Origin: Streptomyces sclerotialus | Lineage (GTDB): Bacteria; Actinomycetota; Actinomycetes; Streptomycetales; Streptomycetaceae | Direction: 5' to 3' | DNA length: 64,000 nt | NCBI RefSeq assembly: GCF_040907265.1 | Contig: NZ_JBFOHP010000002.1 | Span: 806,001-870,000 of the forward strand | Part shown: in pieces, positions 29,326-41,966 of the stretch | Layout of the letters: every line of letters starts with the position of its first letter | Position numbering within the stretch: the first letter of the stretch is position 1 | Program-made: the position numbers and the translations under genes | Notes under the pieces: model-generated | Databases searched by the model: none | Told to the model about the DNA's origin: nothing | What the model saw: only the letters and a program-made list of their open reading frames with translations

Positions 29326-29364
29326 GGTGTCCTCCGGGCTCGGGCCGGCTGGGCCGGCGGTGCG

Positions 29365-30114
29365 TCAGGCGGTGCGGGGCAGGCGGTCACCGTCGCCCCT
29401 GAGGAGTCCGGCCAGCTGCTCCAGTACGGGTGCGGGGCGGCGCAGTACGGCGTGGTGGCCGCCGGTGGCGGTGTGCCGGTGGAAGCCGGCCGTGGTGACC
29501 TCGGCCCAGCCGGCCAGCTCCTCGGCGCTGACGGTCTCGTCGCCGTCCGCGCCCCAGGCGTGCACGGGCACGTCGAGGCGGGCACCGGGCGTGTGGGCGT
29601 AACTCAGCGACAGCTGGGCGTCCTTGCGGAGCATGGCGACCATCAGGGCGCGGGTGTCCTCGTCCAGGAACGCGGGGTCGACCCCCGCGGTGTCGAAGAG
29701 CTTGTCGAGCTCCGCGTCGTCCTCGACGATGCCGTGCCCGGCGCCGTCCCAGTGGCCGGGCGCCCGGCAGGCGCTGACCACCAGGGCCCGCGGCCGGACC
29801 CGGCGGGCCACTTCGTAGCCGAGCAGCCCGCCGAAGCTGTGGCCGAAGACGACCAGCGGCCGGTCGGCGGCGACGGTGTGCCGCAGTTCGTCCACGACGG
29901 CCGTGACGGCCTCGCCGAAGGTGTCCGGCATCGGCTCGCGCCAGCGGTTCTCGCGGCCCGGCAGCTGGACGCCGTACACCTGGGCGATGCCCGCCAGCGC
30001 GGGCTGCCAGGCGCGGAACTGCTGGCAGCCGGCGCCGGCCGGGGGCAGGCAGAGCAGCGCGGGCAGGCGGCTGTCAGCGGGCCCGGTGGGCCAGGTGGAG
30101 ATCCAGGTACCCAT
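29365..30114 (-). CDS. Type II thioesterase
   Basis: The 249-residue alpha/beta hydrolase has the nucleophile motif GHSFGG (Ser type), an N-terminal LLCLPPAGAGCQQFRAW segment and a C-terminal TGGHHAVL with the likely catalytic His. Type II thioesterases clear carrier domains of stalled or misprimed groups, or release a free amino acid from a hydroxylation carrier. Its position 4 nt after the A-T didomain gene and before MbtH and P450 genes favours release of beta-hydroxytryptophan from that didomain. An editing role for the whole assembly line cannot be excluded. Confidence 0.9.
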   Translation of the reverse strand: MGTWISTWPTGPADSRLPALLCLPPAGAGCQQFRAWQPALAGIAQVYGVQLPGRENRWREPMPDTFGEAVTAVVDELRHTVAADRPLVVFGHSFGGLLGYEVARRVRPRALVVSACRAPGHWDGAGHGIVEDDAELDKLFDTAGVDPAFLDEDTRALMVAMLRKDAQLSLSYAHTPGARLDVPVHAWGADGDETVSAEELAGWAEVTTAGFHRHTATGGHHAVLRRPAPVLEQLAGLLRGDGDRLPRTA

Positions 30115-30118
30115 GGCG

Positions 30119-31893
30119 TCAGGCTCCTTCCGCCGCGGGGGCGGCCCCGGGTGCGTCCGGTGCCGCGGCGAGCCGGTCGAGTTCGGCCGCGAGGTCGGCG
30201 GCCGTCGGCCGGGCGAGGAGCTTGCCGAGGGTGATCCGCAGTCCTGTGGTGCGGCGCAGTTCGGCGATGGCGCGCGCCGCGGCCAGCGAGTGGCCGCCCA
30301 GCTCGAAGAAGTCGGCCTCCGGGCCGGGGACCTCGCGTCCGAGCACGTCGGCCCAGACCGCCATCACCTGGCGCTCGCGCGCGGTCCCTCCGGCGCTCGG
30401 TGTCCGTACGGGTACCGCCAGTTCGCGGGCCAGTGCCGCCCGGTCCGCCTTGCCGGTGGTCAGGGTGGGCAGCCGGTCGAGCACCCGTACGGTGGTGGGC
30501 ACCGCCGCCTCGGGCAGCAGGTCCCGGCAGTGACCGGCGACGCGGTCGGGGAGGGTGCCCGGGTCGGCGCCGGGTGCGGCGAGCACGGCGAGGCCGAGGG
30601 CCTGTCCGTCGGACAGCGGGCAGCAGGCCGCGGCGACGACCTCGGGAAGCTCGGCGGCGATCCGCTCGACCTCGCCGAGTTCGACGCGGTGGCCGCGGAC
30701 CTTCACCTGGTCGTCGCGGCGTCCCCGGTACTCCAGTTCGCCGCCGGGGCGGCGTACCACCAGGTCTCCGGTGCGGTACATCCGGGCGCCGCCGCCCTGG
30801 AACGGGTCGGGCAGGAAGCGCGTGGCGGTCAGCCCGGGGCGGCCCCGGTAGCCGCGGGCGACGGCGGGCCCGCCGAGGTACAGCTCGCCCTCCACCCCCG
30901 CCGGTACGGGGCGCAGTGCGTCGTCCAGGACGTAGGCCCGGTAGCCGGGCAGCGGTCGTCCGATCGCGCTCACATCGTCACCTCGCTCGCTGTCGGCCCA
31001 GGTCGCCGCGATGGTCACCTCGGTCGGTCCGTACACGTTGAGCAGCCGGCGGCCGTCCGCGAACCGTTCGGCGAGCGCGGCCGGGCAGGCTTCCCCGGCG
31101 ACCACGACCACCTCGGCGGAGCCGAGACCGGCACCGTGCGCGGCCAGCAGCGAGGGCGTGAGGGAGGCGGTGCGCAGCCCGGCGGGCAGGGGGTCGCGGC
31201 CCGTGGCGGTGGCCTCGCGCAGTCCGCGGAGGGACAGGTCGGCCAGTGCGACGCCCTGGCCGTGCAGGAGGTAGAGCAGTGTGCACCACAGCCAGCCGTC
31301 GAAGGCGGGCGAGACGGCGTTGAGCCCGAGCCCGCCCGCTGGCAGGCCGAGACCGGCGAGCGCGGTCAGGAAGGTGTCCAGCCCCCGGTAGGTGACCTCG
31401 ACTCCCTTGGGCCGCCCGGTGGTTCCCGAGGTGTAGATCAGGTACGCGCAGCTCTCGGGAGCGGGCACGGTCACCGCGAGCGCGCCGGGCGCCGGCCGGT
31501 GGCAGTCGGCCGGGGACAGGGTGCGGATGCCGGTGAGGCCGAGTCCGGCCGGTACGGCGTCGGCGAGCAGGACCGAGGCCGCGGCGTCCCGCAGTACGTG
31601 GCCGAGGCGTTCGACGGGGTGCCCGGCGTCCAGGGGGACGGCGGTGGCGCCGAGGCTCCAGACGGCGAGCAGGGCGGGCACGCTCTCCCGGGACCGGCCG
31701 AGCAGCAGCCCGACGGCGGTCTCCGGTCCGGTGCCGGCGGTGGCCAGCGCGGTGGCGACCGCGGCGGTGCGGGCGGTGAGCGCCGCGTAGGTCAGGGTGC
31801 CGTCGGCGGCGCTGACGGCGGTGGCGTCCGGCTGTTCGCGGGTCCATCGCTCCAGCGCCTCGAAGAGGGGCGGCGGGGGTGCGGTTCTGGTGG

Positions 31894-31897
<4 letters not shown>
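30119..31897 (-). CDS. Free-standing A-T NRPS didomain, predicted tryptophan loader
   Basis: The 592-residue protein is an adenylation domain (about 15-505; YTSGTTGRPKGVEV, NVYGPTEVTIAA, YRTGDLVVRR) plus a carrier (about 515-585; LGGHS, Ser537), with no condensation or release domain. Asp200 in AFDGWLW keeps the alpha-amino contact; by hand the specificity positions read roughly D-G-W-S-V-A-V-I, compatible with a large aromatic side chain but not proof. A-T didomains next to a P450, a thioesterase and an MbtH hold an amino acid for beta-hydroxylation off the main line. The ATG at 31897 overlaps the aldehyde dehydrogenase stop by ATGA. Confidence 0.9.
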
Positions 31898-33468
<1,571 letters not shown>

Positions 33469-33515
33469 GATGGGGTCCTCACTGAGTCACTGGATCCGGT
33501 CACTGCGTCGCCGCG

Positions 33516-34562
33516 TCACGGGCGGGCAGGGGCGGCCGGCGTCCGGCCGGCCGCGCGGGCGGGGGCGGTGGCGGTGTTCCGGCCGTCCGGCCTGGCGCGC
33601 CGCGCCGGGCGGAGCCGGTCGGCCGGCCACGCCGGGAAGTGCGCCGACCATGCCGGGAGGGGCGCGGTGGTCCGCATGGCGGCGGTCCGCGCGGTGCGTG
33701 CGGCAGGGGGCGGTACCGCCGCCGGCCGGGTGGCGGCCGGGACGAGGGAGCGCAGCAGCCGTTCGGTCTCCCGGCCGGGTGCCACGGCGAGCTCGTCGCG
33801 CAGCCGGCGCGCGCACAGCTCGTACCAGCTCCGTACGCCCGCGAACTCGCCCCGCCTGCCGTGTGCCGCCATCAGCGTGCGGTAGGTCTCCTCGTGGTGG
33901 CGGTCGATCTCGAGCGTGCGCCGGCACACCTCGATCAGTTCCGCGAAATCCTCGCGGGCCTCGGCGTCGGTGCGCAGGACGGCCAGCGCGCGCAGGGCCA
34001 TCGACTTGAGGTACTCGCGCTGCTCGACGACCCAGTCGGCGCTCTCGCCGCGCAGGAACTCACCGCCGTAGAGCGCGACGGCGGCCCGCAGCCGGGTGCG
34101 GGCGAGTCCGGTGTCCTCGCGCCCTGCGGCGCGCAGCCCGCCGTGCACCAGTTCCTGGAACCGGTCCACGTCGGACCAGAGGTCGGCGACGTCCAGGACG
34201 TAGCCGAAGTCGCGGTAGCTGAGCCGGATTCCGGCCGGTCCCGGGCGGTCGGGGTGGGCGTCGAGCACCCGGCGCAGCGCGTGCGCCGCGACCTTCAGGG
34301 AGCTGCTGTCGGCGGACCGGTCCGCGTCGGGCCACAGGGCCTCGTACAGCCGCTCGCGGGTGAGCGTACGGCCACGGTGGGTGACCAGGTACTGGAAGAG
34401 GCCGCGTGCCTTGCCGGCCCGCCACTGTTCCACGGGGCTGCCGTTCACGGTCAGCGCGAAGTCGCCCAGGAACCGGATGCGTACCTTCGCCGCGCTCCCG
34501 GCCGCGTCCGCACGCCGAGCCGCGTCCGTGTGCCGCGCTCTGTCCCCCACCGCGGTGGTCAT
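33516..34562 (-). CDS. Small SARP-family pathway regulator
   Basis: The 348-residue protein has an OmpR-like winged helix (about 25-105; RFLGDFALTVNGSPV) and a bacterial transcription activation domain (about 110-270; RFQELVHGGLRA through ELCARRLRDELAVAPGRE). There is no ATPase domain. The last about 70 residues are Ala/Pro/Arg-rich and low complexity. SARPs activate antibiotic clusters by binding direct repeats at promoters. It is divergent from the halogenase gene across a 172-bp region and precedes the aldehyde dehydrogenase on the same strand, a typical place for a pathway activator. The window holds two SARPs; how they divide the work is unknown. Confidence 0.9.
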   Translation of the reverse strand: MTTAVGDRARHTDAARRADAAGSAAKVRIRFLGDFALTVNGSPVEQWRAGKARGLFQYLVTHRGRTLTRERLYEALWPDADRSADSSSLKVAAHALRRVLDAHPDRPGPAGIRLSYRDFGYVLDVADLWSDVDRFQELVHGGLRAAGREDTGLARTRLRAAVALYGGEFLRGESADWVVEQREYLKSMALRALAVLRTDAEAREDFAELIEVCRRTLEIDRHHEETYRTLMAAHGRRGEFAGVRSWYELCARRLRDELAVAPGRETERLLRSLVPAATRPAAVPPPAARTARTAAMRTTAPLPAWSAHFPAWPADRLRPARRARPDGRNTATAPARAAGRTPAAPARP

Positions 34563-36339
<1,777 letters not shown>

Positions 36340-36457
36340 CCCGCCGCTGTCCCCCCACCGCCGCGGCCCACCGCTTCTCCCCTACGGCCCGCCCGGCAGC
36401 ACGGCCATCGCGCCGGCTGCCGGGCGGCACTGCTCCAGCCACCCACAGGAGTCAGAC

Positions 36458-37075
36458 ATGCCTCACCCCGCGCCGCACCGCCCCGGGGCCCAGCCGGCCG
36501 ATCTCCGCTCGTTCATGACCGCCTTCCCCACCGGGGTCTCGGTCGTCACCACGCTCGACGCCGACGCCGCACCGCGCGGCCTGACCTGCAGTTCCCTGGC
36601 GAGCGTCGCCCTCTCCCCGCCCACCCTCGTGGTGTGCGTACGGACCGCGAGCCCGACCCTGGAAGCCCTGCTCGCGCACGGCAGGTTCGCGCTCAACCTG
36701 CTGCACGAGCGGGCGCGGGCCACCTCGGACCTCTTCGCCTCCGGCGCCCCCGACCGCTTCGCACGCACCGAGTGGCGGCTGCCACTGGGCGCCGGCGGCC
36801 CCCACCTCACCGCCGACGCACACGCCGTCGCGGACTGCGCGGTCGTCAGAACCATCCGCTTCGGTGACCACACGGCCGTCTTCGCCGAGGTGAGCCGGGT
36901 GACGGTACGCGAGTCGGGGCAGCCGCTGCTGTACGGGCGGCGCCGCTACGCCCACTGGTCCGACGCCGCCGCGGTACCGCAGCCCGCCGCGGTACCGCAG
37001 CCCACCGTGGCATCGCTCCCCGAGGCCGGCGCCCCGCCGGCGCCGTCCGAAGGAGCCGCCCGTGTCCGCCGCTGA
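36458..37075 (+). CDS. Flavin reductase (DIM6/NTAB family), halogenase partner
   Basis: The 205-residue protein belongs to the short-chain flavin reductase family: FMTAFPTGVSVVTT near the start, then GLTCSSLASVALSPPTLVVCV and the middle GRFALNLLHERA. It uses NAD(P)H to reduce free FAD or FMN. The gene follows the halogenase on the same strand by 118 nt, so it most likely supplies FADH2 to it. The last about 35 residues are Ala/Pro-rich with an internal repeat of AVPQP units. Its 3' end overlaps the antiporter start by 14 nt. Confidence 0.9.
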   Translation: MPHPAPHRPGAQPADLRSFMTAFPTGVSVVTTLDADAAPRGLTCSSLASVALSPPTLVVCVRTASPTLEALLAHGRFALNLLHERARATSDLFASGAPDRFARTEWRLPLGAGGPHLTADAHAVADCAVVRTIRFGDHTAVFAEVSRVTVRESGQPLLYGRRRYAHWSDAAAVPQPAAVPQPTVASLPEAGAPPAPSEGAARVRR

Positions 37076-38342
37076 CCCGCTGCCCGCACTGCTGGTGGCC
37101 GTGCCGGCGGTGATCCTGGCCTGCCAGGCGGGGGCGGTGCTCTTCCGCCGGTTCGGCCAGCCGGCGGTGGTCGGCGAGATCGCCCTCGGCATCCTGCTCG
37201 GCCCCTCGCTGCTGGGCTGGTTGTGGCCCGGGGCGCAGCACTGGCTGTTCCCGGAGGCCGTGCTGCCGTTCACCTCCGTGCTCGGCCAGCTCGGGCTGCT
37301 CTCCTTCATGTTCCTGGTCGGCCTGGAACTGGACCTGGGAGCGCTGCGCGGGCACAGCCGGATCGCGCTCGCCGTCAGTCAGGCGGGCATGGTGCTGCCG
37401 CTGGCGCTCGGTGCCCTGCTGGCCCTGGGGATGTACGGGCAGTTCGCCCCGGAGGGCGTCGGCCGGCTGCCCTTCACCCTGTTCATCGCGGTGGCGATGA
37501 GCATCACGGCGTTCCCCGTACTGGCCAGGATCCTCGTGGACCGGGGCATGTACGGGACCCCGGTCGGGGCGCTCGCCATGGCCTGTGCGGCCGTGGACGA
37601 CGTGACCGCCTGGTGCCTGCTGGCCCTGGTGGTGGCGCTCGCGTCGGCCGGCTCCCCGCTGGACGCGGTGACCACCGCGGCGCTGGCGGTGGGCTTCACC
37701 CTCCTCATGCTCCACGTGGTGCGGCCGCTGCTCGCCCGCTGGGCGGCACGGCTCGACCGGGCGGGCGACGGGGTCGTCCTGGTCGGCCTGTTCAGCGGAC
37801 TGAGCCTGTCGGCACTGGCCACCGACCTGATCGGGGTGCACGCCCTCTTCGGTGCCTTCCTGTTCGGTGTGATCACCCCCCGCGGCGCGGCGCGCATCGA
37901 CGTCTCGGCCGGGCGGCTGCGGGCCGTCGCCGTTCCCGTACTGCTGCCGCTGTTCTTCGTCCATACGGGCCTGCGGACGGACATCGGCGGGCTGGCGGCC
38001 GATCCGGCGCAGTGGGGCTGGGCGGCTGCCGTCCTGGTCGTGGCGATGCTCGGCAAGTGGGGCGGGGCGGCCGTCGCCGCCCGCGCCTGCGGACGGCCCT
38101 GGCGGGAGGCCCTGTCGATCGGCGCGCTGATGAACTGCCGCGGCCTGACCGAACTGGTGGTCCTCAACATCGGGCTCGAACTCGGCGCCATCGGCCCGGA
38201 GCTGTTCACCGTGCTGGTCCTGATGGCCTTGCTCACCACAGCGGTCACGGGCCCGGCCGTCAGCCGCCTGAACCGCGTCCCCGCCGCACCGCCGACGCGG
38301 CCCGATGACCGTACTCCGGTCACCACTCCGTCCCGGACGTGA
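37062..38342 (+). CDS. CPA2-type Na+/H+ antiporter-like membrane protein
   Basis: The 426-residue membrane protein has about 12 hydrophobic segments and CPA2 landmarks: GQPAVVGEIALGILLGPSLLG, FLVGLELDL and the AVDDVTAWCLLALV segment holding the ion-binding Asp-Asp pair. The GTG start at 37062 has an AAGGAG site and lies inside the flavin reductase gene, so the two are translationally coupled. Antiporters of this kind occur in several halogenated peptide clusters, for example glycopeptides, where they have been proposed as transporters or for ion balance. Whether it moves the product or ions is open. A MITE-like insertion starts right at its stop codon. Confidence 0.88.
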   Translation: MSAADPLPALLVAVPAVILACQAGAVLFRRFGQPAVVGEIALGILLGPSLLGWLWPGAQHWLFPEAVLPFTSVLGQLGLLSFMFLVGLELDLGALRGHSRIALAVSQAGMVLPLALGALLALGMYGQFAPEGVGRLPFTLFIAVAMSITAFPVLARILVDRGMYGTPVGALAMACAAVDDVTAWCLLALVVALASAGSPLDAVTTAALAVGFTLLMLHVVRPLLARWAARLDRAGDGVVLVGLFSGLSLSALATDLIGVHALFGAFLFGVITPRGAARIDVSAGRLRAVAVPVLLPLFFVHTGLRTDIGGLAADPAQWGWAAAVLVVAMLGKWGGAAVAARACGRPWREALSIGALMNCRGLTELVVLNIGLELGAIGPELFTVLVLMALLTTAVTGPAVSRLNRVPAAPPTRPDDRTPVTTPSRT

Positions 38343-38574
38343 GAGCCTGTGTCATCACCCCGGTCGGATCAGCGAACGTCGTCCGGTGCGTGCGCTCGCA
38401 AGGCGCCGGAGCGTCCTCGAAGGGGACGCCCCCTGGCCCTCAAGGCCTTGGGGGAGGAGCTACCAGGGCGTTTCGGCAACGCCGCGAGGATGGGGCCTCC
38501 TCTGCTCGAGCGAAGCCGAGAGCTCGGGGAAGTGCCGGGCGGCGGGCGCCCGGCCGGGGTGAGGACACAGGCTC
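38343..38574. mobile_element. MITE-like element with 16-bp terminal inverted repeats and TGA target duplication
   Basis: The ends 38343-38358 and 38559-38574 are inverted repeats matching at 15 of 16 bases (GAGCCTGTGTC at the outer end). The 3-bp direct repeat TGA flanks both ends (38340-38342 and 38575-38577). There is no transposase gene inside its 232 bp; the interior resembles repeats I recall from Streptomyces genomes (CTCGAGCGAAGCCGAGAGCTC). TNA duplications and GAGCC ends fit the IS1031 group of IS5. The left duplication is also the antiporter stop codon, so that gene is intact. Confidence 0.75.
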
Positions 38575-38618
38575 TGAACGCGGCACGCCGCCCGCGTTCT
38601 TCCGACGCGCCCATCACG

Positions 38619-38655
38619 ACGCCCGCCGCCGGGTCCTGGACCCGGCGGCGGGCGT
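38619..38655. terminator. Perfect 18-bp inverted repeat, terminator between antiporter and chaplin
   Basis: Bases 38619-38636 are fully complementary to 38638-38655, with a single central T (effectively a 17-bp stem with a 3-nt loop). It lies between convergent genes: the chaplin ends at 38675 and the antiporter at 38342. It is very GC-rich with no T-run and probably acts in both directions. Confidence 0.75.
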
Positions 38656-38674
38656 GTGCGCCTGCAGTGAGCGG

Positions 38675-38950
38675 TCAGCCGCGGCCGTAGTTGCCGTGGT
38701 GCTTGCCCTGCTGCGTGTCCGCCGCGCACCCGTTGCCGTTCGCGGGGTTCAGCAGACCGATGACGTCGACGCTGGTGCCGCAGACGTTGGCCGGGACACC
38801 CACCGGCACCTGGACGACGTTGCCGGAGAGGACGCCCGGGCTGCCGTAGGCCGCGCCCTCCGCGGCGGAGTCGGCGACGGCACCGGCGGCGCCGCCGAGG
38901 ACCATCGCGGCAGCCAGGGCAGTTCCGGCAAGGACGGTACGGATGGACAT
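38675..38950 (-). CDS. Short chaplin, surface amyloid protein
   Basis: The 91-residue protein has an N-terminal signal peptide (MSIRTVLAGTALAAAMVLGG..VA) and one chaplin domain of about 40 residues: GSPGVLSGNVVQVPVGVP, the two Cys of the fold (NVCG and GNGC) and VDVIGLLNP. Chaplins coat aerial hyphae and spores of Streptomyces as hydrophobic amyloid. The C-terminal tail (TQQGKHHGNYGRG) is longer than in typical short chaplins. The ATG is preceded by GGAG. It has no link to the peptide cluster but supports the taxonomic assignment to Streptomyces or a close relative. Confidence 0.92.
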   Translation of the reverse strand: MSIRTVLAGTALAAAMVLGGAAGAVADSAAEGAAYGSPGVLSGNVVQVPVGVPANVCGTSVDVIGLLNPANGNGCAADTQQGKHHGNYGRG

Positions 38951-39083
38951 GTTTTCTCCAGTTGCGAGGGGGTTTGTCCCTGAGAGGATGACCACTCGCG
39001 GCCGGTTCGCCACCCGGGGCACGCCGTCACCGCCTGATTGCAGTAGTACATGAGGCCGAACAGGTCAGCTGACATACCGCCTG

Positions 39084-40595
39084 TCAGCCCTGCCCGGCCG
39101 GAATGGCCAGGTACTTGTACTCCAGGAACTCCTCGATCCCGACCCGGCCGCCCTCCCGGCCCAGGCCGGACTGCTTGATGCCGCCGAAGGGCGCGGCCGG
39201 GTTGGAGACCAGGCCGGTGTTGACGCCGACCATGCCGGTCTCCAGCCGCTCGCCGACCCGCAGCGCGCGGTCCAGGTTCTCGGTGAAGAGGTAGCCGACC
39301 AGGCCCCACTCGGTGTCGTTGGCGGCGCGTACGGCCTCGTCCTCGTCGTCGAAGGTGAGGATCGCGGCGACCGGGCCGAAGATCTCGGTGGACATCAGCG
39401 CGGAGTCGGGGTGCACGTCGGTGAGGACGGTGGGCGGGTAGAAGTAGCCGGCGCCGTCCGGGGCCTCGCCGCCGAGCACGGCCTTGGCGCCGCGCCGTAC
39501 GGCGTCCTGGACCAGGTCGGCGGCCTTGTCACGCCCTGCCGCGTCGATCAGCGGGCCGACGTCGGTGCCGTCCTGCGTGCCGGGGCCGACGGTGAGGGCA
39601 CCCATCCGCTCGGCGAGCCGGCCGGCGAAGGCGTCGGCGACGGAGCGGTGCACGAAGAAGCGGTTGGCGGCGGTGCAGGCCTCGCCCATGTTCCGCATCT
39701 TGGCGACCATCGCGCCGTCCACGGCCTTGTCCAGGTCGGCGTCGGCGAAGACGAGGAAGGGCGCGTTCCCGCCCAGCTCCATCGAGGTCCGTACGACGGT
39801 GTCGGCGCACTGGGCCAGGAGGATGCGGCCGACCTGGGTGGAGCCGGTGAAGGACAGTTTGCGTACGTCGCCACTGCGCAGCAGGGGCTCCACGACGCCG
39901 GCCGCGTCCGTGGTGGTGACGACGTTGAGGACGCCGGGCGGCAGGCCCGCCTCGGTCATGATGGCGGCCAGCGCCAGGCTGGAGAGCGGGGTCTGCGGGG
40001 CGGGCTTGAGGACCATCGTGCAGCCGGCCGCGACGGCCGGGCCGATCTTGCGGGTGCCCATCGCGAGCGGGAAGTTCCACGGGGTGATGAGCAGGCAGGG
40101 GCCGACGGGCTGGCGCATCACCAGGACGCGGTTGGCGCCGTCGGGGGTGCGGGACATGCCGCCGTCGATGCGCACGGCCTCCTCGGAGAACCAGCGGAAG
40201 AACTCCGCCGCGTACCCGACCTCACCGCGCGCCTCGGCCAGCGGCTTGCCCATCTCCAGGGTCATCAGGAGGGCGAGGTCCTCCTTGCGTTCGATGATCA
40301 GCTCGTAGGCGCGGCGCAGGATCTCGCTGCGGGCGCGCGGTGCGGTGGCCGCCCAGGACTCCTGCGCGGCGACGGCGGCGTCCAGGGCGCGCCGGCCGTC
40401 CTCGGGCGCGGCGTCGGCGACCTGGCACAGCTCGCGCCCCGTGGCCGGGTCGTCCACGGGCAGGGTGCGGCCGCCGGCCGCGTCCTGCCACCGGCCGTCG
40501 AGGAAGAGCTGCTTGGGCGCCGCGTCGACGACGCCGATGCCGGAGCGCGGCGCGTCCGCTGAGCCCGACGGCTGGGTGCTGGTGGTCGTGGTCAT
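39084..40595 (-). CDS. Succinate-semialdehyde dehydrogenase-like aldehyde dehydrogenase
   Basis: The 503-residue enzyme is an NAD(P)-dependent aldehyde dehydrogenase of the GabD subfamily. It has ITPWNFPLAMGTRK, the base Glu in MELGGNAPFLVF, the catalytic Cys307 in GEACTAANRF and FGGIKQSGLGREGG near the end, all typical of GabD. It probably oxidises succinate semialdehyde to succinate. The gene just upstream encodes a GABA-transaminase-like enzyme, so the two form a GABA shunt or polyamine degradation pair. A weak hairpin (40645-40674) lies between them. Confidence 0.88.
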   Translation of the reverse strand: MTTTTSTQPSGSADAPRSGIGVVDAAPKQLFLDGRWQDAAGGRTLPVDDPATGRELCQVADAAPEDGRRALDAAVAAQESWAATAPRARSEILRRAYELIIERKEDLALLMTLEMGKPLAEARGEVGYAAEFFRWFSEEAVRIDGGMSRTPDGANRVLVMRQPVGPCLLITPWNFPLAMGTRKIGPAVAAGCTMVLKPAPQTPLSSLALAAIMTEAGLPPGVLNVVTTTDAAGVVEPLLRSGDVRKLSFTGSTQVGRILLAQCADTVVRTSMELGGNAPFLVFADADLDKAVDGAMVAKMRNMGEACTAANRFFVHRSVADAFAGRLAERMGALTVGPGTQDGTDVGPLIDAAGRDKAADLVQDAVRRGAKAVLGGEAPDGAGYFYPPTVLTDVHPDSALMSTEIFGPVAAILTFDDEDEAVRAANDTEWGLVGYLFTENLDRALRVGERLETGMVGVNTGLVSNPAAPFGGIKQSGLGREGGRVGIEEFLEYKYLAIPAGQG

Positions 40596-40644
40596 GATCG
40601 GTGCCTCCCGGCGGTTCGGTACGCGGAGCGGGCGGGGTACGGGC

Positions 40645-40674
40645 GGCCGGCCCCTTTCCGTACGGGGACCGGCC
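40645..40674. terminator. GC hairpin between transaminase and dehydrogenase genes
   Basis: GGCCGGCCCC (40645-40654) pairs with GGGG-A-CCGGCC (40664-40674) around a 9-nt loop, with a single bulged A. It lies just after the transaminase stop on the minus strand and before the dehydrogenase start, so it may attenuate read-through between the two genes. Confidence 0.4.
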
Positions 40675-40694
40675 GGCCTTGCCGTGGCGGCGGC

Positions 40695-41966
40695 TCAGCG
40701 GTCGGCGCAGCCTGCCTGGACGGCCGCGGACCAGGCCCGCAGCCCCTCGTCGATCTGCTGCTCGGTCACGATCAGCGGCGGGATCATCCGGACCACGTTG
40801 CCCCACGGGCCGCACGTGAGGAGGAGCAGCCCCTCCTCGACGGCGGCCTGCTGGACGCGGGAGGCGGTCTTCGGGTCCGGTTGCCCGTCGTCGGTGACGA
40901 ATTCGTTGGCCAGCATCAGGCCGAGTCCCCGTACGTCGCCGATGGCGGGGTTCTTCGCGGCCACGTCCTCCAGGCCGCTGCGCAGCCGGGCGCCCGTGGT
41001 GGCGGCGTTGCCGACCAGCCCCTCGTCCTGGACCACGTCGAGGGTGGCGACGGCCGCGGCGCAGGCCACCGCGTTGCCGCCGTACGTGCCGCCCTGCGAG
41101 CCGGGCCGGGCCTTGGCCATCAGCGCGTCGGAGGCGGCGATGCCGGACAGCGGGAAGCCACTGGCCAGGCCCTTGGCGGTGATGATGATGTCGGGCCGTA
41201 CGCCGAAGTGGTCGTGGCCCCAGAACCGCCCTGTGCGCCCGACGCCGGTCTGCACCTCGTCCAGGATCAGCAGGATGCCGTGCCGGTCGGCACGTTCCCG
41301 CAGCCCTTGGAGGAAGGCACTGTTGGCGGGGACGTAGCCGCCCTCGCCGAGCACCGGCTCCACCATGATCGCGGCGGTGTCGTCGGGGTCGGTGACGGTC
41401 TGCAGGAGGTGGTCGAGCTCGCCGAGCGCGAAGCGGGTGGTGGCCTCCTCGTCCCAGCCGTAACGCGAGCCGTAGTAGTAGGTGTTCGGGAAGGGCGTGA
41501 CGTGGACGCCGCTCATGAGCGGACCGAAACCCGTACGGACCTTGGTGCCGGAGGTGGTCAGCGAGGCGGCGGCGACCGTACGGCCGTGGAAACCGCCCTG
41601 GCAGACGACGATGTTGGGGCGGCCCGTGGCCTGCCGGGCGAGCCGCATCGCGGACTCGACGGCCTCGCTCCCGGAGTTGGCGAAGAAGAGGCTGTCGAGC
41701 CCCTCGGGCAGTACGTCACCGAGCCGTTCGACCAGCTTCTGGAGCGGCTGGTGCAGGACGGTCGTGTACTGGCCGTGGATCAGGGTGGCCACCTGTTCCT
41801 GTGCGGCGGCGACCACCCGCGGGTGGCAGTGGCCGGTGCTGGTGACGCCGATGCCGGCGGTGAAGTCCAGATAGCGGCGGCCGTCCGTACCGAAGAGGTG
41901 GACGCCCTCGCCGCGCTCGGCGACGACGGGTGTGGCCTGGCGCAGATGCTCGGAAAGGTGGCTCAT
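40695..41966 (-). CDS. Class III aminotransferase, 4-aminobutyrate-type
   Basis: The 423-residue PLP aminotransferase has class III landmarks: YLDFTAGIGVTSTGHCHP, FFANSGSEAVESAMRLAR, LILDEVQTGVGRTGRFW and the PLP lysine Lys265 in ITAKGLASGFPLSG. 4-Aminobutyrate or another omega-amino acid is the likely amino donor. It lies upstream of a succinate-semialdehyde-dehydrogenase-like gene on the same strand. I chose the ATG at 41966 (MSHLSEHL, with GAGAG upstream); an earlier start would add six residues. Confidence 0.87.
   Translation of the reverse strand: MSHLSEHLRQATPVVAERGEGVHLFGTDGRRYLDFTAGIGVTSTGHCHPRVVAAAQEQVATLIHGQYTTVLHQPLQKLVERLGDVLPEGLDSLFFANSGSEAVESAMRLARQATGRPNIVVCQGGFHGRTVAAASLTTSGTKVRTGFGPLMSGVHVTPFPNTYYYGSRYGWDEEATTRFALGELDHLLQTVTDPDDTAAIMVEPVLGEGGYVPANSAFLQGLRERADRHGILLILDEVQTGVGRTGRFWGHDHFGVRPDIIITAKGLASGFPLSGIAASDALMAKARPGSQGGTYGGNAVACAAAVATLDVVQDEGLVGNAATTGARLRSGLEDVAAKNPAIGDVRGLGLMLANEFVTDDGQPDPKTASRVQQAAVEEGLLLLTCGPWGNVVRMIPPLIVTEQQIDEGLRAWSAAVQAGCADR

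Noticed and set aside
38675..38950. Small secreted Cys-containing protein considered as a RiPP precursor
   Set aside because: The VDVIGLLNP motif and two-Cys pattern match a chaplin domain, and no RiPP maturation gene lies nearby.
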